Shown here: positions 6,897-11,489 of the stretch, piece by piece | Layout: every line of letters begins with the position of its first letter | Position numbering within the stretch: the stretch's first letter is position 1 | NCBI GenBank assembly: GCA_003641345.1 | Contig: QNAD01000024.1 | Location: forward strand, 1-11,489 | DNA from: Candidatus Zixiibacteriota bacterium | Lineage (GTDB): Bacteria; Zixibacteria; MSB-5A5; GN15; FEB-12 | Length of the DNA: 11,489 nt | Direction of reading: 5' to 3' | Translations under genes and position numbers: made by a program | The notes under the pieces: generated by a model | Databases searched by the model: none | Seen by the model: only the letters and a program-made list of their open reading frames with translations | What the model was told of the DNA's origin: nothing

Positions 6897-7330
6897 AAAA
6901 AAGATTTATTGTTAATCCCAGCACCTGTACTGGATGCCGAAACTGTGAATTAGCATGTGCTTTCGTTCATGCAGAAAACGGTAAACTGGGCAAAAGTAGA
7001 ATTTATCCAATAGATGGTGGTTTCAAGGATTTATGGGTACCTGTTGCTTGCTTACAATGTGATGATGCAGCTTGTGTAAAATCATGTTTAGTTAATGCTT
7101 TGAAAAGAAACCCCGAAACAGGTGCTATCGAATTAAATCATGATATCTGTGTTAATTGTAAGGCATGTGTAGCCGCATGTCCTTTTGGTTGTTCTCTAAT
7201 CGATGAACAACATGAATTAATTGTGAAATGTGATTTGTGTGGCGGTGATCCTGCTTGTGTTCTTTTCTGCCCTACTAAAGCATTACAATATAAACCAATA
7301 GACAACAAAACTAATAAAATAGCTGTCTAA
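6893..7330 (+). CDS. 4x[4Fe-4S] electron-transfer subunit (HycB/CooF/HydN-like)
   Basis: This 145-residue protein belongs to the four-cluster ferredoxins of the DmsB/HycB/CooF/HydN type, which serve as electron-wiring subunits of larger oxidoreductases. Four cysteine groups are visible: C12/15/18/22 (CTGCRNCELAC), C53/56/61/65 (CLQCDDAACVKSC), C86/89/92/96 (CVNCKACVAAC) and C113/116/122/126 (CDLCGGDPACVLFC), with an extra C100. No twin-arginine or other signal peptide is present, so it should be cytoplasmic. It overlaps the NuoG-like gene by ATGA and has a strong GGAGG at 6881-6885. It is the last gene of the operon. Its partner in the complex is inferred from position; it could also be an exit to a redox enzyme encoded elsewhere. 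Confidence 0.92.
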   Translation: MKKRFIVNPSTCTGCRNCELACAFVHAENGKLGKSRIYPIDGGFKDLWVPVACLQCDDAACVKSCLVNALKRNPETGAIELNHDICVNCKACVAACPFGCSLIDEQHELIVKCDLCGGDPACVLFCPTKALQYKPIDNKTNKIAV

Positions 7331-7339
7331 AAATCAGAA

Positions 7340-7371
7340 TTTTTGTCGGTGATTTCGGTCACCGACAAAAA
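7340..7371. repeat. Perfect 13-bp inverted repeat, hairpin or operator
   Basis: The left arm TTTTTGTCGGTGA (7340-7352) and right arm TCACCGACAAAAA (7359-7371) are perfectly complementary around a TTTCGG spacer. It starts 10 bases after the stop of the redox operon. In the transcript it would fold into a very stable stem. Unlike a classical intrinsic terminator, the T run is on the 5' side and the A run on the 3' side on both strands, so no U tract follows the stem. It may protect the 3' end of the mRNA, act as an unusual terminator, or be an operator for the promoter that begins three bases downstream. Confidence 0.8.
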
Positions 7372-7373
7372 CC

Positions 7374-7403
7374 TTGACACTTTATCCAATAATAAGCTAA
7401 TTA
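7374..7403 (+). promoter_or_regulatory. Candidate promoter for the partner-switching genes
   Basis: A perfect TTGACA (7374-7379) is followed after 18 bases by TAATTA (7398-7403), a 4/6 match to the sigma-70 -10 box. This would give a 5' leader of roughly 110 bases before the STAS gene. The -35 box lies directly against the 3' arm of the inverted repeat. Confidence is limited because the lineage's promoter consensus is unknown. Confidence 0.35.
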
Positions 7404-7521
7404 ACAAGTTAGAGAGATATTGAGCCATACTGCTCAGATTTCTATTAAATTAAATGAGAAACCAAACTATGCAAAAAAACGTATAAATTTGTATATCTAA
7501 ACAACTGGAGGAACTTATTAA

Positions 7522-7863
7522 ATGAAATTAACTGACAGGGAACAGGATGGAATTGTAATCCTGGAACCAAAAGGAAAGATTATGGGCGGACCGGACGCAA
7601 GTCTTCTCCATGATAAGCTCCATGAATATATTGAAATTAACAAAACTAAGATTATTATTGATTTAAACAAAGTTGACTGGATGAATTCAACCGGATTAGG
7701 TATTTTGATATCAAGTTATACTACTCTCAAAAATAATTCAGGGGAACTAAAATTAGCTAATGTAACTGAAAAAATAAAATCATTACTGGTTATTACAAAA
7801 CTCGAGGGAGTTTTTGATACCCATGAAACAATTGAAGATGCCATTGAGGCTTACAAAAAATAA
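7522..7863 (+). CDS. STAS-domain anti-sigma factor antagonist (RsbV/SpoIIAA-like)
   Basis: This 113-residue protein is a single STAS domain. The central signature DLNKVDWMNSTGLGIL (47-62) places the usual phosphorylation site at S56, directly before T57-G58-L59-G60, as in SpoIIAA and RsbV. The N-terminal strand ends in PKGKIMGGPDA, also typical. In the family, the unphosphorylated protein binds an RsbW/SpoIIAB-type kinase and releases that kinase's partner, and phosphorylation on the serine switches it off. The kinase-like and phosphatase genes follow immediately, so the three gene products should act on one another. The ribosome binding site is strong (GGAGGA at 7507-7512, 9 bases from the ATG). 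The gene opens a new transcription unit after a 191-base gap. Confidence 0.92.
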   Translation: MKLTDREQDGIVILEPKGKIMGGPDASLLHDKLHEYIEINKTKIIIDLNKVDWMNSTGLGILISSYTTLKNNSGELKLANVTEKIKSLLVITKLEGVFDTHETIEDAIEAYKK

Positions 7864-7918
7864 TAGTCTATTAAAGAATATCTCGTGGTGACAACCCTGT
7901 TATTTTAGGAGCGTCTTA

Positions 7919-8338
7919 ATGAAAAAACCAACAATTTCCGGCAATAAAATCATAGTCCCCTCCGATCCGGAATATCTTAATGATGTAGATGTCTTTATAG
8001 AAGGTATTTTACGTGGGTACGGAGCGGATGAATCGATAATTGCCGATATTGCAATTTCAGTTTCAGAATTGGTAAACAATGCTATGCTACATGGCAATAA
8101 TTCTGAAATAAACAAAGCTGTAGAAGTTTCCATTGATAATAAAAATAATAAAGTTGAGATAGTAATTTATGACAATGGAGCCGGTTTCAATCCCGATGAT
8201 ATTGACAACCCGTTAGACGACAGCAATCTTTTAAAAGAAGTGGGACGGGGAATTTTTATTGTTAAATCACTAATGGATTCTGTTAATATTGAATCAACTT
8301 CACAAGGAACCAAGGTAACCATCGAAAAAGCAATTTAA
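7919..8338 (+). CDS. RsbW/SpoIIAB-like anti-sigma factor kinase (GHKL ATP-binding)
   Basis: This 139-residue protein is a stand-alone GHKL (HATPase_c_2) domain like RsbW and SpoIIAB. It shows the N box E50-L-V-N-N-A-x2-H-G at 50-59, the G1 box DNGAGF at 85-90 and the G2 box GRGIFIVKSLMD at 109-120, so ATP binding looks intact. Such proteins bind and hold a sigma factor or other target, and phosphorylate the STAS antagonist on serine. It lies 55 bases after the STAS gene, with TAGGAG about 8 bases before the ATG, and 21 bases before the phosphatase gene. No sigma factor gene is visible in the window, so the controlled target is unknown and may not be a sigma factor. Confidence 0.9.
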   Translation: MKKPTISGNKIIVPSDPEYLNDVDVFIEGILRGYGADESIIADIAISVSELVNNAMLHGNNSEINKAVEVSIDNKNNKVEIVIYDNGAGFNPDDIDNPLDDSNLLKEVGRGIFIVKSLMDSVNIESTSQGTKVTIEKAI

Positions 8339-8359
8339 GTTGTAGTTACCTACTCAAAT

Positions 8360-10618
8360 ATGAATTTTGAGCTAATAAAAACAATTCTGTTCTTTATTTC
8401 GGGTGGTTTCTTAATCTTTTTAGCCATCACTCTTACCCGTGATAATTTTTCACACCGGTTAAACAGAATAACCGGAGCGATGCTGGCTTTTGCCGGAATT
8501 GGTCCAATCTTTATGGCTTTGGGTTCAGTAATCAGTCAATCTAATTCTTCAATCATCAATTTTGAAGATTCGCTCACATACAACCTTGTCTATTTATGGG
8601 AATTTTTCTTTCCCTGCCTTTTAGTTTTTTCATGGATATATCCGATTGATCGTTTCCGCCAGTTTAAACACCATCGTTTAATATATTTGGTTTTCATACC
8701 AACAATTATACATTTTCTTTTAATGTTATCATTTGACCAAATAGCATCATTCCTATCTGCATTTGAAATAAATACTGGCAAAGAAAGCATCTCTTCTTTG
8801 ATTTTAGTACCTCTTGCAAAAGTATTTTCATGGATATTGTTGATAATTGGTTACATCCATATATATCATTTACAAATTTTTGGTGCTCTTAATTTATTAT
8901 ATGTTTTCTTAGCTGTCTTTTTTCTGGAATCAGGGAGAAAGAAAATCAGCAATCCCAGACTTTTGTCGCAGACAAAAGCCGTTCTCTGGGGAACCAGAAT
9001 TGGACTTGGTTTATTTGTAATTTCACAGTTAGGCTCTAATGTTCTTCCATATCAACTTCCCGAACCTGTCTCAAATTTTTTATTGATGTTAGCCATGCTA
9101 TCCGGTGCGGGGATTTTTATTTTTGCAACGATTAGATATCAATTCTTGGATGTCAGATTAGTTTTCAGGCAGTCATTTATTTACACTATCACTTCGGGAA
9201 TTTTGGTAGGTCTCTATATATTTCTTGTTATTCAATCAAAAGAATTTCTCACTCCTGTTTTTGGTGAACAAGCCAAAATGATAAGTTATGCATTTATAAT
9301 TTTTATCCTTTTATTATTTCAACCTATTAATAATTGGATTGATAATTTTATACGGTCAATGTTCATAAGAACCAAAACCGACCATAGAAATATATTGGAA
9401 AGATTTTCCCGCCAGGTAATCTCCCAATTTGACCCCAAACAATTAAGACAGACTATCGATGAAACTTTAAAAACATCGCTTCTTGTAGAGAGAGTTTATT
9501 TTGTTTTATATGATGATGAAGTTAGTGAATATGCTATTCTACAGGGAAAAGATATCAGCAAACGTGTTGTTATAAAACGAGATGATTTGATGCTCAGAGG
9601 AATAAATCTCCTTGATAAACCTACCGACTATTCATCACTAACTGTATATAAAGAAAATTCTATTTTAGCAGATTACTTGAATGATAAAAAAATAAAACTT
9701 ATCGTACCGATGAAGGATGCCAATCATCTTCTCGGATTTCTTGCTTTAACTGTCAAACTTACCGGTAGCAGATATTCATCAGATGATCTCAATTTACTTG
9801 GGGTTCTTTCAAATCAAATGGTTACCGCCCTAACTAATGCTCGTTTGTACGTAGAATCTCTTGAGCGAATTCGTTTACAGGAAGAAGTTTCCATGGCACG
9901 ACAGATTCAAATTGAGCTTCTCCCCTCTTCCCCGCCAATACTTAACTGTAGTGAGATATTTGTTCATTCCACTCCATCGCGAACTATCGGAGGTGATTTT
10001 TATGATTTCATTGAGTTACCTGACAATCGAATAGGATTTTTAATTGCCGATGCTTCAGGAAAAGGAATGCCAGCCGCTTTAATGATAGCATTGATACAAG
10101 CAATTGTGAGAAGCGAATTGAATAATGGAAACTCAATTCCAACGATGCTTCGTAATGTTAATGAACAAATCGTTGAGTCAACTTCATCAGAAAAATACGT
10201 TACACTATTCTATGGAGAGATTAACACAAAAACCGGAGAACTCAATTATGCCAACGCCGGACATAATTATCCTATACTGGTAAGATCGAACGGAAATATG
10301 GAACTTCTCAAAGAAGGGGGAGCTATTATCGGTGCTCTACCTCAAATGGAATATAAATCTGAATCTATAATTTTAAATTCCGATGATTTGCTGTTTTTGT
10401 TCACCGATGGTTTATCCGAAGCCATGAACAAAGATGAAGTGGAATATTCCGAAGAACGTATAAGAAATTACATATATAAAAACCGTAAGATGTCCCCCTG
10501 TGATTTAGTAGAATCAATCTTAAAAGACGTAAGAGAACATGATCCTTCAGATCCACCTCAAGATGACACCACTATAATTTCCTTGAAAATGAGGAGTATA
10601 ATTAAAAATGAGCAGTAA
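8360..10618 (+). CDS. Membrane-bound GAF-PP2C serine phosphatase (RsbU/SpoIIE-like)
   Basis: This 752-residue sensor phosphatase has three parts. Residues about 1-330 hold eight to ten hydrophobic segments (for example 8-24, 38-60, 104-124, 236-258, 270-292 and 305-325), similar to the 7TM-type input regions of some histidine kinases. Next comes a basic linker (FIRSMFIRTKTDHRNILERF, from about 330) and a GAF-like domain (about 355-500). The C-terminal SpoIIE/RsbU-type PP2C domain (about 510-745) keeps the metal-binding aspartates: IGGDFYDF (D546), IADASGKGMPAAL (D564), FTDG (D683) and PQDDTT (D735/D736), plus NAGHN. It should dephosphorylate the STAS protein encoded upstream in response to a membrane or GAF-sensed signal. 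The start has no clear Shine-Dalgarno sequence; the next Met (residue 41) would cut away a membrane helix. Confidence 0.92.
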   Translation: MNFELIKTILFFISGGFLIFLAITLTRDNFSHRLNRITGAMLAFAGIGPIFMALGSVISQSNSSIINFEDSLTYNLVYLWEFFFPCLLVFSWIYPIDRFRQFKHHRLIYLVFIPTIIHFLLMLSFDQIASFLSAFEINTGKESISSLILVPLAKVFSWILLIIGYIHIYHLQIFGALNLLYVFLAVFFLESGRKKISNPRLLSQTKAVLWGTRIGLGLFVISQLGSNVLPYQLPEPVSNFLLMLAMLSGAGIFIFATIRYQFLDVRLVFRQSFIYTITSGILVGLYIFLVIQSKEFLTPVFGEQAKMISYAFIIFILLLFQPINNWIDNFIRSMFIRTKTDHRNILERFSRQVISQFDPKQLRQTIDETLKTSLLVERVYFVLYDDEVSEYAILQGKDISKRVVIKRDDLMLRGINLLDKPTDYSSLTVYKENSILADYLNDKKIKLIVPMKDANHLLGFLALTVKLTGSRYSSDDLNLLGVLSNQMVTALTNARLYVESLERIRLQEEVSMARQIQIELLPSSPPILNCSEIFVHSTPSRTIGGDFYDFIELPDNRIGFLIADASGKGMPAALMIALIQAIVRSELNNGNSIPTMLRNVNEQIVESTSSEKYVTLFYGEINTKTGELNYANAGHNYPILVRSNGNMELLKEGGAIIGALPQMEYKSESIILNSDDLLFLFTDGLSEAMNKDEVEYSEERIRNYIYKNRKMSPCDLVESILKDVREHDPSDPPQDDTTIISLKMRSIIKNEQ

Positions 10619-11180
10619 TCATAATAACTTTAATACTGAAAAACTATTTAAACGCAAAGATGAAAACTGTGGATTTAAGTTTTGCCCATATTGTTCCAAT
10701 AAACTAATAAGTGAACATCACGATGGTAAAGATAGATTGAAATGTAGTTCTAAATCATGTGACTATATTTTTTATCAAAACCCTGTTCCCTCTGCAGGAG
10801 CGATTATAGTAGAAAATGATAAAATTTTACTGGTCAAAAGAGCTCACCCGCCTAAATTGAATTGGTGGTGTTTTCCGGCAGGCTTTATGGAATGGAACGA
10901 ACACCCCTCACAAACCTGCATCAGGGAATTAAAAGAAGAAACAGGACTTGATGTTAAAATAAATTCTTTATTTGATATTTATTCCGGTAACGATGATCCT
11001 CGAACAAACGCAATTCTGATTCTTTATATTTGTGATAGAATAGGTGGTGAACTAACTGCGGCAGATGATGCTTTGGAAGTAAAATTTTTTCATCTGGACG
11101 ATTTACCAGAAAAGATAGCATTTGAATCACATATCCAAGCTCTGGCAGATTATAACAATCGGTTCAGAAAAAAAATGTAA
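10608..11180 (+). CDS. Nudix hydrolase with N-terminal zinc ribbon
   Basis: This 190-residue protein hydrolyses a nucleoside diphosphate linked to another group, as all Nudix enzymes do; the substrate is not evident. A zinc ribbon occupies about 24-58 (C26-x2-C29 and C46-x4-C51). The Nudix box matches Gx5Ex7REUxEExGU completely: G92, E98, R106-E107-L108, E110-E111 and G113-L114. The zinc ribbon plus Nudix order recalls NADH pyrophosphatase NudC, but the N-terminal NudC domain is missing and I do not see the SQPWPFPxS motif, so an ADP-ribose, NADH or nucleotide-sugar pyrophosphatase are all possible. The start lies inside the last codons of the phosphatase gene (11-base overlap), with GAGGAG at 10591-10596, so translation is probably coupled. 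No strong terminator follows. Confidence 0.92.
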   Translation: MSSNHNNFNTEKLFKRKDENCGFKFCPYCSNKLISEHHDGKDRLKCSSKSCDYIFYQNPVPSAGAIIVENDKILLVKRAHPPKLNWWCFPAGFMEWNEHPSQTCIRELKEETGLDVKINSLFDIYSGNDDPRTNAILILYICDRIGGELTAADDALEVKFFHLDDLPEKIAFESHIQALADYNNRFRKKM

Positions 11181-11256
11181 ATTAAATAGCGCAAAATTCT
11201 AATGAATTTATTGATATATTTTTTTTATTGCCGAAAATTCAAAATGGAGGTTTTAT

Positions 11257-11489
11257 ATGTTTAGTGACATTATTTTCAGAAAATATCCTCAACTGATATT
11301 TATTTGTTTCACTCTCTGCTTAATAAGTTTTTCTGCTCAAGCAATAAATTATAAAAATTATAAACAAATTAGAAACCAAGTGGAATTATTTGATATTACA
11401 GTTGAAAAAGAAAATATTAAAATTACAGTAGCAAATGAAAAAGAGAAAAAATACGAAACTATCAATAAAAATGATATAAGTAAAAATGA
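11257..11489 (+). CDS. Secreted protein of unknown function, N-terminal fragment (runs off the right edge)
   Basis: The ATG at 11257 has a good ribosome binding site (TGGAGG at 11245-11250) and opens a frame of 77 codons with no stop before the window ends. The N terminus MFSDIIFRKYPQ is followed by a hydrophobic core (LIFICFTLCLISF) and S-A-Q-A at 26-29, a good signal peptidase I site, giving a predicted mature start at I30. The visible mature part is rich in Lys, Asn and Glu and looks like short beta strands (ELFDITVEKENIKITVANE). I do not recognise a domain, and too little is present for a functional call. It lies 76 bases after the Nudix gene and may have its own promoter in that AT-rich gap. 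Confidence 0.72.
   Translation, partial: MFSDIIFRKYPQLIFICFTLCLISFSAQAINYKNYKQIRNQVELFDITVEKENIKITVANEKEKKYETINKNDISKN

Larger units (their letters stand above)
7331..7521. other. Intergenic region between redox operon and partner-switching genes
   Basis: This 191-base gap separates the two gene groups. It contains the perfect inverted repeat at 7340-7371, a candidate promoter at 7374-7403 and a small hairpin TGAGC-6-GCTCA at 7421-7436. I see no ORF and no recognisable RNA gene or riboswitch. The rest is plain AT-rich sequence leading to the GGAGGA ribosome binding site of the STAS gene. Confidence 0.6.

Noticed and set aside
7340..7371. Classical rho-independent terminator after the redox operon
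   Set aside because: The stem is strong, but the T run precedes it and the A run follows it on both strands, so the U tract needed after the stem is missing. It is listed as an inverted repeat instead.
7421..7436. TGAGC-6-GCTCA hairpin in the leader of the STAS gene as a riboswitch or operator
   Set aside because: A five-bp stem alone is common by chance and no surrounding conserved RNA structure is visible.
11193..11226. Terminator after the Nudix gene (AAATTC-TAAT-GAATTT hairpin then a T8 run)
   Set aside because: The stem is only six bp with one C-G pair at the loop end, and the T run starts about 11 bases after the stem. It is too weak to call in AT-rich DNA.
1..11489. CRISPR array, insertion sequence, prophage or tRNA gene
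   Set aside because: No spaced direct repeats, transposase motifs, phage structural genes or cloverleaf sequences were seen on either strand.

Overview
This is an AT-rich bacterial window (GC roughly in the mid-30s percent by eye). It encodes a large iron-sulfur redox operon followed by a signalling cluster. The oxygen-sensitive, ferredoxin-type enzymes point to an anaerobe. A lipobox protein at the left edge, a Sec-type signal peptide at the right edge and an RsbU/V/W-type partner-switching set fit a diderm anaerobe, perhaps of the FCB superphylum (Cloacimonetes/Marinimicrobia/Ignavibacteria-like). That placement is an inference from gene content and style; no marker gene is present.

Layout. 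(1) Positions 1-127, minus strand: the 5' end of a lipoprotein gene cut by the window edge. (2) Positions 128-372: a very AT-rich divergent intergenic region with a perfect (ATTTT)n tract. (3) Positions 373-7330, plus strand: nine tightly packed genes, most with overlapping stop/start codons. In order they encode a P-loop SIMIBI-type ATPase; a 2x[4Fe-4S] ferredoxin; the alpha, beta and gamma subunits of a 2-oxoacid:ferredoxin oxidoreductase (VorB/Kor type); a NuoE/HydC-like [2Fe-2S] protein; a NuoF/HydB-like FMN/NAD(P)H subunit with extra Fe-S domains at both ends; a short NuoG/HydA-like Fe-S protein with no catalytic domain; and a 4x[4Fe-4S] electron-transfer subunit. (4) Positions 7331-7521: an intergenic region with a perfect 13-bp inverted repeat and a candidate promoter. 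(5) Positions 7522-11180, plus strand: a STAS anti-sigma-factor antagonist, an RsbW-like ATP-binding protein, a multi-pass membrane GAF-PP2C phosphatase, and a Nudix hydrolase translationally coupled to the phosphatase. (6) Positions 11257-11489: the start of a secreted-protein gene cut by the right edge.

How the genes may work together. The 2-oxoacid oxidoreductase genes lie in one transcription unit with a full NAD(P)H-handling module. The NuoF homologue has the architecture of the bifurcating HydB/Bfu families rather than of complex I. The simplest reading is an enzyme complex that oxidises a 2-oxoacid (branched-chain or 2-oxoglutarate-like, with CoA) and shares the electrons between ferredoxin and NAD(P), possibly by bifurcation or confurcation. 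I count motifs for about 15 Fe-S clusters plus TPP and FMN. No hydrogenase, formate dehydrogenase or quinone-reducing subunit is encoded in the window. The downstream set is a partner-switching cascade: the membrane phosphatase would dephosphorylate the STAS protein, which would then bind the RsbW-like kinase. The controlled sigma factor or other target is not in the window.
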